A DNA stretch of 64,000 nt from Neoceratodus forsteri (taxonomy: Eukaryota; Chordata; Ceratodontiformes; Ceratodontidae), in NCBI GenBank assembly GCA_016271365.2, contig JADMNL010000028.1, forward strand, positions 102,341,001-102,405,000, in the 5' to 3' direction. Each line of letters starts with the position of its first letter. Position 1 is the first letter of the stretch. Of the stretch, positions 49,745-61,060 are shown in pieces. The notes beneath the pieces were generated by a model, which saw nothing but the letters and a program-made list of their open reading frames with translations, was not told the origin of the DNA and did not search any database. The position numbers and the translations under genes were made by a program.

Positions 49745-51198
49745 GCATGAAGTAAGGAAAACCAGAAGACTGGAGAAGGGCTCATGTGATCCCACTCCAC
49801 AACAGTGGTAGCAGGGAGGAGGCAGGGAACTACAGCCCCGTCAGTCTTACCTCCGCAGTGGGAAAGATTATGGAGGCACTCCTTAAGGAAAGGATAGTGC
49901 AACACCTCGAATCCATAGGAGCACAGGATCCAAGACAGCATGGGTTTACAAAAGGAAGGTCCTATCAAACTAATCTCATAGATTTCTCTGACTGGGTAAC
50001 CAGAGCGGTTGAACAAGGGGAAGCAGTTGATGTCACCTACCTTGACTTCAGCAAAGCTTTCGATACTGTTCCACACAGGAAATTGATTAATAAGCTGGGT
50101 AGGCTCAGGGTGGGTCAGAAGTTGGTCAACTGGGTGGTAAACTGGTTGACAGGCAGAAAACAGTGGTGGTAAATGGTCTACAGTCAGAAGAGATGCAAGC
50201 CACAAATGGGGTACCTCAGGATCAGTCTTGGGCCAGTCCTCTCAATATCTTCATCAGTGACATTGCAGATGGACTGGAGTGTGAGGTTTGTCTGTTTGCA
50301 GATGACACCAAGATCTGCAACAGAGTAGATGATCCAGATGGGGTGGACAGAATGAGAAGAGATCTGGATAAACTAGCAAAATGGTCGGAAGAGTGGCAAC
50401 TGGGGTTTAATGCAAAGAAGTGCAAGATCATGCACATAAGGAAGAGAAACCCTGAAGCCACCTATAGGCTGGGAGGGGAGTTGCTGGCAGTCACAAGGGA
50501 CAAAAGAGACTTGGCATCATCATCACCGATGACCTGAAATCATCCAAGCAGACTACTAAAGCAGTAGGTAAGGGTAGGGGGACGTTGGGGTGTATTAGTA
50601 GGAGTATCACAAGTCGGAAGAGGGAGGTAATAATCCCTCTTTACAAGACCCTGGTTAGGCCCCATCTGGAGTACTGCAGGCAGTACTGGAGGCCACTCCT
50701 TCACAAGGACATTAACCAAATTGAGGCAGTCCAGAGAAGGGCAACCAAAATGGTGAAGGGATTGCATCAGAAAACATATGAGGACAGATTAACGGAGCTC
50801 AATATGTATACCCTAGAGCAAAGGAGGGAGAGGTGTGATATGATTGAAACATTCAAACACCTTAAGGGCATTAACAAGGTGAAAGAGTTGAACATGTTTC
50901 AATATAAGAAACAGGACAAGAGGACACAGCATGAGATTAGAAGGAGGCCGATTAAGGGGTAATGTGAGGAAGTTCTTTTTCACAGAAAGGGTGGTGGATG
51001 CATGGAATGGCCTACCTCAGGAAGTGGTGGATATGAATACAGTGCAGGGCTTCAGATAGGCATAAGGGAGAAACACAGATGAGTATGAATAGATAGGCCA
51101 TTGACAGAGCAAAGGCTGATGGCACATTCATAAGGTAGAAAAAGAAATGGGCAGACTGGGTGGGCCTTGCAGTCCTCATCTGCTGTCAGCTTCTATGT
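49745..51198 (+). mobile_element. CR1-type LINE with reverse transcriptase remains
   Basis: A 5'-truncated CR1 copy. The reverse transcriptase begins near 49,763 and covers all core motifs; the 3' non-coding end has AAATGGGCAGACTGGGTGGG and TTCTATGTAT at 51,190-51,198. The 5' endonuclease is absent. It is the best preserved LINE in the window. Confidence 0.9.
49763..50962 (+). pseudogene. CR1 reverse transcriptase (ORF2 C-terminal part)
   Basis: The enzyme copies LINE RNA at the target site. The first frame (49,786-50,172) has AGNYSPVSLTSAVGKIMEAL, QHGFTKGRS and YLDFSKAFDTVPH with the motif A aspartate. The second frame (50,163-50,537) has NGVPQDQSWASPLNIF (usual GVPQGS changed) and the catalytic FADDTKICNR. 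The third (50,585-50,962) has [20 protein letters not shown] and ETFKHLKGINKV. Frameshifts near 50,165 and 50,530 make it non-functional. Confidence 0.9.
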
Positions 51199-52597
51199 AT
51201 ACAGAGCCAAAATCAGAGGTGATCAGAGTCAGGGAGAGCTGAAGAGGGAAGTGGGTGTGAGGTACCTGTAAGTTCCAGAGATGGTGAGAAGAGGTTTTGG
51301 GGGGTTATGTAAACAAGCAGCCAGGGAACATGAGAATGGAGACCGGGGGTTATGTAAACAGACAACAGTTTGGGAAGGACCTCATTGGAGGGGGTTGAAA
51401 TATGAGCTTGCCAGTCAAGAAACACAGGACTGGAGGGGCTGGAGCTAGCTCTACATTCATTTTAATGAGGACCTTCACAAATTTCAAGGGGACCCCAAAC
51501 CTTACCTGTGGAACTCTCCCCCCAAAGTCCAGGACCCCAAACTAAAAGTCCTACCAAGAGCCCTGGATCTATATCCCTAATTTGGAGAACCTACAAAACC
51601 ATAAGAACACTCCCCTAAAAGAGGGTGAAGGGCTTCTCTACAGGAGAGAGAGAGGCGGGAACTCAGAAGCGTCAGAAAGAAAATCTGGGATGAGGGGTAC
51701 TTATCTTGATCATCTTCTAAGAAGGCACTTGAAAAGCTGACACCTGGAGCAGCCACTGGGCATTCCCAAAATATATGAAGATGGTCTCCTCTATCTGCAC
51801 TGCATCCAGCAGAGATCAGTATAGGTGAAATAATGTCTCTTGTAACATGGCAAGAAATGTCAGCGCTGAATAGAAGAGCTGCATTGGTGGAAAGACATCA
51901 CATGGTACAATCTTAAGCAGGGATTAATTCTCTAGTAATGCCCACTTCAGAATGTAGCAGTGTTTGAGCCACCACGGAGCATGCAACCAAAAGAACTGGA
52001 GCATGGTTAGCACTGTGAATGTGCCGCAGAAATCCTGGTCACGCTACGATCTGCTAAAGAAAGATATGCACACCGCACTGGAGACCGAGGTACGTGTGAG
52101 TAGCCTTAGGTGCCGGTGAGCAAATTAATCAAATCTCTCTGTACAGTAATGTTTTTGCAAGCAACGGCCGCACGCAGTTCACGGAATGAAGGAGTCGGCA
52201 CACATAACTCTCCAGAGAAAAAAATTACTACTGTTGCCGTATCTAATCCCACAGAAATATGTAAATGTACACTTGCCCCAGAATGCAGCTGAATAATCCA
52301 TCACCGTGAGTTAAGAACAAAGTGCAAAGCTGCGAAAGTGTTGTAAGTAATTAAAATATTGATGAGGTGTTGTCTTTCAGAGTGTACAGTGATGATCGTA
52401 TGTGTGCAAATTAGCTAACACTACCTAAATGGTGTCAACTGTGCAACATGCACACGCCGCGTTGTCACATCCTCTGAGTTTGTAAACAGGATGAAAGTGC
52501 AGCATGGCTTCTGAAGCACAAGTAGCGTTTTCCAAGTTATTTATAGTTTAGTGAAAGTATTCTCACAATACTTAAATTGCACTTGCATGTTACAAGC
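51199..52597. other. Sequence without recognised genes
   Basis: The segment 51,600-51,680 is related to 48,430-48,525. The rest to 52,597 shows no clear element; 51,715-51,980 may be an old antisense LINE end but I cannot support it. Confidence 0.4.
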
Positions 52598-52755
52598 GCA
52601 TTAATCCACTCCAAAGTCGGGCTCTACTAGGGAATTAATGCCCAACTGGTGGTTAGAGGCACTCGTGCCCACCCCCACCCCCCAAAAAAAAGGGGGGGGC
52701 ATTAATTCCCTAGTAGAGCCCTCCTTAGTCGTGGATTAATGCTTACATGATTGTT
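52585..52755. mobile_element. Hairpin (foldback) element
   Basis: GCATTAATCCACTCCAAAGT, continuing CGGGCTCTACTAGGGAATTA then ATGCC (52,598-52,642), pairs with GGCATTAATTCCCTAGTAGA, continuing GCCCTCCTTAGTCGTGGATT then AATGC (52,699-52,742). The loop is about 56 bases with C- and G-runs. Only a few mismatches occur. Confidence 0.85.
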
Positions 52756-53194
52756 GGGAATTCTAAAATAGCAGCTTGTAATCTTCTATCTAAACTCTCT
52801 CCTTTGTGTCACAGTAGTTTTGTCGGCCCAATCCTGATATTCTCCCATTGTGATTCTGTGTAATTCAGGTGTAGAGTGTGTTCTCACCTGGCCTGTATAT
52901 TTGCAGCTCTGTTAGGGATAAAACTGCTTTGTTTTAATTAGGTTTAAAGCATGGCCTTCTCCCACCTGGAGGATATACTGCAAGTGTGTGTGTGTGTACA
53001 AAGCGCATGCGCGCACACAAGAAATGTGCAGAGCTGAAGGAAGCAGAAATGGTCAGTTTGAGATATGTGAAAATCATCTGCAAGCTCTTGAAAGAACTGC
53101 AGTCCATTCTGGAAGGCTCTTAAAGCCTCAGAGACATTACCTGAAGGCAGCACCAGCACACCTTTTTTCAGCCAGAGCAATCCTGTCCTGGGCA

Positions 53195-53480
53195 ATATTT
53201 ATTTATTTATTGAATTTTGTTGACCCGGTAAGCCCACTGGTCCTAGAAGTCCCTTTTTCAGGGGCGACAGGAGGGAGGGGGGATACAGATGGTAAGCAAC
53301 TGAAATTGAACCAGATTAAGCTGTTGGTGGTATTTTTAGTGAATGGGAGAAATTTCCACAGGACACGGGAAATTCCACTCTTTTTCTGATAAGTGCCACG
53401 GGATCTTAGCATCCACTTGAACTACCACCAATCCAGGCAGATGGGACCTCGGTTTAACATCTCATCCCAAAATATCAGTA
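53195..53480 (-). mobile_element. tRNA-derived SINE with conserved central domain, antisense
   Basis: GGCAGATGGGACCTCGGTTT then AACATCTCATCC is the complement of GATGAGACGTTAAACCGAGG in the copy at 56.8 kb. The tail word TGACCCGGTAAG and TTTATTTATTGAATTT at the left end match too. The tRNA-like head is missing. Confidence 0.82.
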
Positions 53481-53484
53481 GCCT

Positions 53485-54005
53485 TCCTTTTTTTATAATT
53501 TATATTTATTGACATTTTTCAACAATACAAGGACAAGTGTCAACATATTTCATATACAAGAAAACAAAAAGGGAATTAATATCCGAGTGCACATGTAACT
53601 GGTGATCGGCATTTAAGTCATTCAGTGAACCATGGTGCTTCACCCCCACAACTAAGCAAAGATGCAAGTAGTTTTTAGTCATAGCAAATGGTTCCGAACC
53701 CTGAAGTACAATCAAAGAACAAAAAGTAGGTCCTTAGCAGACAGATATGCCTTCCATCTTGCCCATCTATGAGCAACATCAGACTTCCACTTGGCAGATG
53801 ACCCTGACAAAACAAGTTCATGCTAGATAGCTGGTAGGCTTATCCTCTGCCTGCACTGCAGATGTCTCTGAACATCACATCATATAGCAAGAACAAGAAG
53901 AAACATCAGGCTGAGGGGGCCTGGAGTGCAGATGCCTCAAAGATGCACCTACTGAATCATCACTACAAGGGATCGCTCTCCTTCGGCGACGTGAGGGGAG
54001 AGGGA
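53485..54005 (-). mobile_element. Possible LINE 3' end, antisense
   Basis: TTTTTTTATAATTTATATTT then ATTGACATTTTTCAACAATAC looks like the complement of an A-rich LINE end. No protein is visible, and the extent to the right is uncertain. Confidence 0.35.
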
Positions 54006-54009
54006 GGCT

Positions 54010-55450
54010 AAATAATTATTTTATTTATTGAATTCTAGGATTACAAATACCTTACAGCCAGGGCTCTTTTACAAAGGTTCCGCGTCATAAGGTACAGATT
54101 AGACAGAGCGTTACTGGCAACACAATTAAAATCGTTGTACAAACAAATTGCAGACAAGGAACATGAATTGAGGCAATCATTCAACAAAGGGAGGAGGAAA
54201 GAGGTGAAAAAGAAGAGACAGGGATAGAAGGAGGAAGGGCGAGGGGAAGGGGGACAGCAAGGGAGATAGGAGAGGTAGAGGGAGGAAAAGGAGGGTGGTG
54301 GTGGAGGGAGGGATGCAGCCTGGGGGCTTTGTCAGAGAACAAAAGTAAAGTGCAGAAGTTGGGCATGGTGGTGTCAAAGTGCTGGAGGCTGAGACTCTTG
54401 TGGTTGTAGGCAGAGCAGGGGAGCCACGATGAGGTGATCTGATTCAATAATCCGAGGGGGCCACCCAGTGGTGCATTCGAGGCTAGACATTACAGTCACA
54501 GGTGCTGGCGGCAATGAGAGTGTGGGAGAGCCTGGTTTAAGAGCACCCAAGTGTGGGGCAGCGGTGATATCACTAGAGAGTCCATTTAGCAGTTGGTGGC
54601 CCAGTAGGCAAAAGCTCTTTTGACCTTGTCTCAGCGGCAGTAGGGATTTGAACTGGAAGGCGGTTTGGTCCTCGGTGCACTGCTGCTTTTCTAGGGTTGT
54701 AGGAGGGTAGCAACACCAGGTGGGCGAGGCCCATCTGAAATTTTCATAGCCACTATGCAGGTTTCGTATTTAATACGCTTGTCAAGTTGCAGCCAGTTGG
54801 TTTGGGAGTAGAGGTCACAGGTGTGTGTATAACGTTGAGTGCCGGTGATTAGCCAACAAGCCTTGTTGAGGGAGGTGGTTACCCGTTTGAGCACAGTAAC
54901 CGTAGCTAAGCCGCAGATGAGGCCATAGTCAATTATGGCAACGATAGTGCTCTGGACAGCAGCAGCCAGGGCTGCAGGGGGAAGGTGTCTCCTGAGGCGG
55001 ACTGGAGACCTAGTCTGGAGTTGGCAGCTCTGGCAACGTTGTTGATGTGGTCAGTGTAGGAGAAGAGGTACGGGTCAAGGGTGATCCCAAGGTATTTAAA
55101 AGTCTGGACTTGTTCTAGTAGGCTGCCTTGGCTGGTAGATATGGAGAGGTGATGGAGTTTATGTTTATTATGGGCGCTGCTGGAAATCATGGTTTTAGTT
55201 TTTTTCTGACTGAGGATCAGTTTGTGTTAAATGAACCAGTTCTCAATAGTGTAGAAGCAATGCTGGAGATTGCTTTGCAGCTGGTTTGGGTCCTGGTGTG
55301 AGGCTAGAATTACCACATCATCGGCATAGAGTACGATTTGTTGGGGGCAGGAGGCTGTCAGTGTATTTAGCAACAGGCTGAAGTGGAGTGGTCACAGGAT
55401 GGATCCCTGAGGGACAATGTAGCAGACAGGTTTGGCTTCAGAGAGCACAT
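54010..55450 (-). mobile_element. Non-LTR retrotransposon (jockey superclade), reverse transcriptase 3' half
   Basis: The minus strand encodes VPQGSIL near 55,395-55,425, the catalytic box VLYADDVVILAS near 55,300-55,340, VQTFKYLGITLDPY (about 55,060-55,105), and then ACWLITGTQRYTHTCDL and LDKRIKYETCIVAMK near 54,745-54,870. This order is that of CR1/L2/Rex1-like elements; the exact clade is not certain. The 3' end lies near 54,010 with ATAAATAAAATAA on the minus strand. Stops and frame changes are present. Confidence 0.8.
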
Positions 55451-55454
55451 CCAC

Positions 55455-56420
55455 GATTTTTACACACTGTGTCCTATTTGCAAGTTAGCTTTTGAACCAA
55501 GGTATAGAATCGGGGGAGATCCCAGCTTTTTGAAGCTGGGCAAGAAGAAAGCAGTGGAGAAGTAAAGGGGCACTGGTGAGTGTGAGAGGATGAGTTGGTA
55601 AAAGATGCAGAAGGCATTGCAGAGGGTGTCCAGTCTGGCAAGAGAGGTAGAGGGGATGGTGCAATAAACCACATCTGCATAGTCGAAAACCAGGAGAACC
55701 ATTTTGGTGACCAGCTCCCAGTGGACCTGGGGAGAAAGGAAATCCTTACTGCAGTACCTGGCTCAGAGTTTGGGGTGGAGTTTGACATGGATGGCATCAA
55801 CATGGGCAGAGAAACCAAGCCTGCTATCCAGCCACACACCCAGGTACTTAAAAGCAGTTACTGCTTTAAGCAGTGTGCCATCCAGCATGGAGAAGACCAA
55901 AAGGTCACAGAAATCTTTTTTTTGTTGTTGTTTTTTTGTTTGTTTGTTTGGTTTTGACCCGAAAGTTGGTTGGACTGGAACCAGCGCAGCACTTGACTGC
56001 ATACATGTGAATATATGAGTGACACAGGCTGAGTGGAGGTCGTTTAGGAAGATGGAGAAGAGGACTGACCAAGAATGGAGCCCTGTGGGACCCCATCCTG
56101 GATGGGGGAGGGTGGGGAAGACAGCACCTCCTACCTGTACCGATTGCTCATAATTCGAGAGGTAGGAATGGAACCAAACAGAGGGTGCTGAGAAACCGCA
56201 GAGCTCTGCTTATTAAGCAGGCATAAGTGGGACACCGAATCAAAGGCTTTGACCAGATCAATGAAAATGGCGGCTGTGATGTTCCCCTGAGCCATCACAG
56301 AGGATAGTGTTAGTGGCCCTAAGTAGGAAAGAGGTGGTAGAATGGTCCTTCCTCAAGCCAGACTGGAAGGGGGAGAGAAGCTGGAGGAGTGGAGTAAGCC
56401 TGCAAGCTGCAAGTCTGTAC
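55455..56420 (-). mobile_element. Second, different LINE reverse transcriptase fragment
   Basis: DLVKAFDSVSHLCLLNKQ (about 56,215-56,270, motif A aspartate), then DGVPQGSIL (about 56,070-56,100). A simple T/G tract at 55,918-55,950 lies where the YADD box would be, which is absent. Then VTAFKYLGVWLDSRLGFSAH (55,790-55,860) and DYADVVYCTIPSTSLARLDT (about 55,620-55,690). It overlaps in domain content with the fragment at 54.0-55.4 kb, so the two are separate copies. Confidence 0.78.
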
Positions 56421-56824
56421 TGACATCACAAAACGTGCCAGAGTGGGGGCATGCCTCCATCTGAGGAAGTATGGGCATTTTGGCCACCGGTCCCGGGATC
56501 AATTTTTACGAATGTTTAAACGACAAATTTATTAACCAAAAACTGCAGCACACAGAAGGATCCTTGTAACGAAGGATAAGGTACCGAATCAGGTAAGGGG
56601 GGCAGGAAGGTTTATGAAGTAAGCACCCACTCTTTAACAGAGATAAGGATACTGCTCCCCCTCCCCGGAGAATACAGTGTCATTATGTCGATGCGACATA
56701 GAGCGCAGCAGCAATGTACCGTGCTGTAAATTCAGCGGATACACTGCCGAAATGCATTTCGCAAAAGCAACAGGTGGGATCTTTTTCTGTAGGGGCTGCG
56801 CCCTCCAAACTCCCAATTGTCAGT

Positions 56825-57240
56825 GTCAGTGGCTCAGTAGGTAGCACACTCGCCTCTGAGGCCGGGAGATCAGAGGGCTGTGGGTTCAGTTCCCACATCT
56901 GGCACTTGGGTTAATATCCTAGTACTGACACTGTAATGCAGCATGAGAGGGGTGCTGCATTTCTGAGGTGCCGCTTCGGATGAGACGTTAAACCGAGGTC
57001 CCATCTGCCTGGATTGGTGGTAGTTCAGGTGGATGTTAAAGATCCCATGGCACTTATCGAAAAGAGTAGGGAATTTCCTCATTCACTAAAAAAAAAATAC
57101 CACCAACAGCTTAATCTGGTTCAAGGTCAGTTGGCATTCATCTGCATCCCCCTCCCCCGGTCGTGCCTGAAAATAGGCAGGATTTGTCTAGTGCACTTAC
57201 CCGGTCAACAAAAGCTAAATAAATAAAATAAATAAATAAA
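56825..57240 (+). mobile_element. tRNA-derived SINE with conserved central domain
   Basis: The head has A-box-like TGGCTCAGTAGGTAGCAC and B-box-like GGGTTCAGTTCCCAC. A central domain, GGTGCCGCTTCGGATGAGAC then GTTAAACCGAGGTCCC and GATCCCATGGCACTTATCG, is shared by ancient SINEs of many vertebrates. The tail has TTACCCGGTCAAC and AATAAATAAATAAA. This is the most complete SINE in the window. Confidence 0.87.
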
Positions 57241-57319
57241 TTAATATAATCAACTCGGGGGGTGCCAATGCAGAGAAACACCGAAGGGGAGCACCAAAAA
57301 AAAAATAAAGAAACCACAC

Positions 57320-57440
57320 AATGCGGTTTAGCAAAAGTCTGGGACCGAATCGAGCCCCAGTCCACAGCGACCCCTGCACTCTCGCTGCTCATCCCACTGA
57401 GCCACAGCGGCAGCTCGGCAGACCACCTCCCAAACAGAGG
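57320..57440 (-). mobile_element. tRNA-derived SINE head, antisense
   Basis: On the minus strand GCTGTGGCTCAGTGGGATGA and GGCTCGATTCGGTCCC are placed as tRNA A and B boxes. A T-run side (complement of AAAAAAAAAATAAAG at 57,295) lies downstream. Family not identified. Confidence 0.65.
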
Positions 57441-58439
57441 TCCCCACCCATGCATGATATGTTCCGCGTGGTATTTGACCATGCGCAGTTATGTATGCGA
57501 CAACTTGACCCGGTAGGCCCCCGGAGTGGTGTAACAATTACCCAAGTTTAGCAAGGTGTCAGTAAACAGCAGGCAAAAGCAAACAGGTGTGCACATCTGG
57601 TGAAAGTACCTGAATAAGATGTGCCCTGCAATATTATTGAAGCAAAAATCAATCTAATCCTGTAAAACCAGTGTACCAAAAAAGCTTAATAGGATGCAGC
57701 CCTGAGAAGAGACAGAGAAGCGGATCAGTACAAATACCAGGAAGCCCAAAGGTGTTTAAATGTGTGGGAACTGGCAAAGGGTACCCTGCTACTCCAACTC
57801 AGTCAAGAGAGGGGGAAGAACTCTTTCCCCCAACTACAGCCCAAGGTAACCCCAGTTAAGACCCCCAAGTGCAATCTAGTGAGGCAGCAGAGTACTGGAA
57901 CCAGTGCTGTCATCATGCACCGTATATGCCAGTCACAAAGCACTATGCCAACAAGCTCAAAAGTAGAAGTGTTATTTCAGGGAATGCAAGTCCAGATACG
58001 TAATAAAATGTTTTATGGAATGCAAGTTCATCTACATAATATACTGTCTTATCCATGAGACAAAGAATCAAATGATAAATTAAAAATAAAAGTCAAATCC
58101 AGAGGAAACTGAGCTGCTGAGGCCCAATAAAGGGCTGTACTATAGACCAAAGACACTGAATGTGTTAAATTCCTAAAGGTGATGAATTGTGGCTTGGGGT
58201 ATATGCAGGATGTGAAAACCCTTTGTCAGCAATAGCCAGGGTGTGTGGATCAAGAAGCAACCAAGGGTAGTAGAAAGCGCATTCAGAAGCTAGCAAAAGG
58301 TGTTAAAATCCTAACTATAAGATGCAGACTTAGAGATAAGCCTCTGATAAACTAGAATTTGGTGGTTGACTGACAGTTCTCTTCTCACCCTAGTCTGTTT
58401 ATCACTTTATTTTACTAAAGTGACTTTTCTGTTTGTTTA

Positions 58440-58765
58440 TGCTGAAGGACGCTGAGAAACTCTTCAGATACTGAGAGTGTGGTAATAAGACCTACAACAC
58501 CAATGATTACCAGTCGTCAGTCTACTGTCTAGGCCCCGAGCACGACATTAAGGCCTGCAATGTCTACTGCAGATTCAACCAGGCAACCTGGCAGCATCAA
58601 GAGAAGGCCCTAGAAAGCTTCCTCCGGAAACAGAGAGTCGCCGCCATGGAGAAGGAGCGCCAGACTAGAAGCTCATTCACCTCGCCTGCTCCATTTACGG
58701 GCTCATTTTTCCAAGGCTCAGGACAAGACATCTGGCAAACACAATGTAATCCCCCTACAAATAGG
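58440..58765 (+). pseudogene. Diverged DIRS-like gag N-terminal fragment
   Basis: The plus strand reads LFRY, a stop, then ECGNKTYNTNDYQSSVYCLG and PEHDIKACNVYCRF, and continues NQATWQHQEKALESFLRKQR. The spacing of the cysteines and histidine is that of the DIRS gag cluster in copies A-C (CPCGQKM...DPHSTCVYCLG...DHDPQACELCRSF). It is far more diverged and lies on the other strand from the large copies. No reverse transcriptase or recombinase was found nearby, so it may be from another DIRS lineage or a relative. Confidence 0.65.
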
Positions 58766-61060
58766 GGTTCCTATAATGTCTTCCTGGACTTGCCTAATGC
58801 CCACTGCCAGGACTGTGTCCTGTGTCTGCAGATTTAATGTGTCTGCACGAGAGTGCTCTATTTAGTCTCCATTCCTGTCTCTTTAAGAGCCATCTATTCT
58901 GTGTGAGATAATTAGTCTGGACTGGGTCAGAGTGGATTAAGGCTCGCGACCAGCCCAACTGTTCATATTTCGGCTCTATTCTGCAGTTGCTATCAGTACA
59001 GAGGGAAGTCTGTTAGGAAAAGTAACTATTTACTGTTTATCTGCAGTACTACTAATAATAAAGGAGTTTGTCCAATCTGCTTCCTTTTCCAGCACAAACA
59101 TCTGGATAGGAGCCACCATCTTGGTTCTGGACTGCCAGTTTGGACCAATCGGGATCTCAGGGATCTAAATGGAGACTGTCCCCAGAGGCCTTGTGGGAGT
59201 GAATTTCTGTAGAAATTGTAGTTTTTAGAGTTTGGTGCCTAAATGGACCTGGAGAGGGAGCCCTTTCTGTGACAGACAATTCCATCAGCCAACCAAATCT
59301 TCTGGATCACTGGGAAAGCCCAGAGTTGCCTGCAGCAGTGAGTCAGTAGAGTGCTGGAGTGAGGAGAGTGAACAGCTCGAGCCATTCGAGCAGCTGCTCC
59401 TACACAGTAGCGCAGGGAATTGGCAGGCTGCCTGTGCTCGGCCTGCCTGCCACCATCTTACAGTGTGAAGAAGTCAGTAAGAGTAATTCGGACTTAAATC
59501 TGATAGTTGATTTAGACCTGAAGTCTGAAGAAAGTGTGTAATTGTTGTCAGCAAGTGGACCGAAGACTTGCTCCAGAAGCGATCAGCCTGTTAGGTACTG
59601 AAGTGAGCCTCAGAACGAAAGGTTTGTGCAGAAGCCCTGCTGAAACTGCAAACAGACTTTATCCAAACTGTGCATAACAGTTGTGTTGCTTATAGTGTGC
59701 TGAACGTGGTAGTGTGGGCCATGATCTGGTTCCCCACCACCATGTAGGTTATGCTAGCTGAAGCTGCTCCAGCACTCGTTATGGACTGAATCCAAACTGC
59801 CTGCTCTGTCTGGAGCCCTACCATCTTGGCTCTAGACGGCTCCCACCGCAGAAACTCTTCCAACAAAGACCCGCTAGATTCACCCCTGCTCAACACCATC
59901 GAACAGGTAGGGACCACCATGGTGAATCGTGGGCCCTGCTTCCCTGGCAATCTAGTACAACATCCAGAGGTCATCTCGTCAGTCCTGCCTCCTGGTTTGG
60001 GTAGCGAGTACTAAATAGGGTAGTTCCCTGCAACAAAGCTGCAATCACTGTTTCATCCGATTTATTTGGGTTTATTACAACAAACTGAGCCCTCCAGCTC
60101 CGGATTACAAATTTTTGTTTGATGTGCTTGCTAGTTGTTTTCTTTCCTAAGAGTCCCAACAACAGCTGCAATGCCGGGCTACCCCGGGCAAGGCTTCATG
60201 CTAGTCTGCTTAACAACTAGGTACCCAGGGTTGTGTGACTGTATACAAGGGACTCCCTGTACATGCATGTTCAGCCTGAATTAATCAGATCTAATAATCA
60301 CCTGCTGGATTCCTGCCTCACCCTTGTTCAAATCCCCCTGAATAAATCAGGTTGTGTTTTTTCTACAGTTAACCTGGCTAGTGTATACCGTCTTGGTGAG
60401 GATACTGTACTGCCATTGAATTGTTGCATTACTGGTCTTGTTTTACAGGGGGTCTCCAGAGCACTTCTGTGAATTCAGCCCTGGTGGTAAGTACAGTGAG
60501 TGCGGGTTCAGTATTGCTATCGTATGGTATATGTAAATGTTATTTTGTTAATCTGTGTAGGCCACTAGAAGGGTTGGTGGGTGGTTATAGCATCCCAGAG
60601 GGCTATACCAACAGCAGTTACGCTACCCCAAAACCTTACCTCCGGGTGGAGGCACCTGTTCACCAAGCTCAGGCCCCTCAACCTGTGCAGTCACGCAGGC
60701 AGGGGTAGTAGCCCATAGCACAGCACCACCTAAGGGGTTACAACAAGCACCAAGAGAAGGAAAGGGACAAGAAGAAGTCCTCCCCAGTACACCCTCAGTC
60801 GCCACATCAAGCGACAACCAGGTCTGGGTCATCTGCTGGCTCGGTGGCGCCCCCCCCCACCCTTTATTTCTCAGGTTCAGCCTTGGCAGTGCTTCCAGAC
60901 AGTCCCTCTGGCGATGCTTCGCTGGCACTGGAACTACTAACACATCCACTGACGCTGCAGCTCCCGTCGTTTAGGCCCATCTTTATCCAGGGGCAACAGA
61001 CAGGTTTCTCAGCCGGACCGCCCCAGCCAGCACAGGCCCATCAACATCAGGATTCTCCTC
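58766..61060. other. Sequence without certain features
   Basis: A stretch at about 58,815-59,275 has AATAATAAAGGAG near 59,050 and could be the end of an LTR-like element, but no paired copy is present. Proline-rich frames at 60,600-61,060 might be the first ORF of the CR1 that follows; I cannot confirm it. Confidence 0.35.

Noticed and set aside
51715..51980. Antisense LINE end
   Set aside because: Words resemble some LINE 3' regions but I could not match them to another copy in the window or to a protein.
54177..54447. Proline/serine-rich minus-strand frames
   Set aside because: They read a G/A-rich tract within the 3' region of a LINE.
58815..59275. Solo LTR
   Set aside because: TG...CA ends and AATAAA-like words can be found, but no paired LTR, target duplication or primer site supports it.
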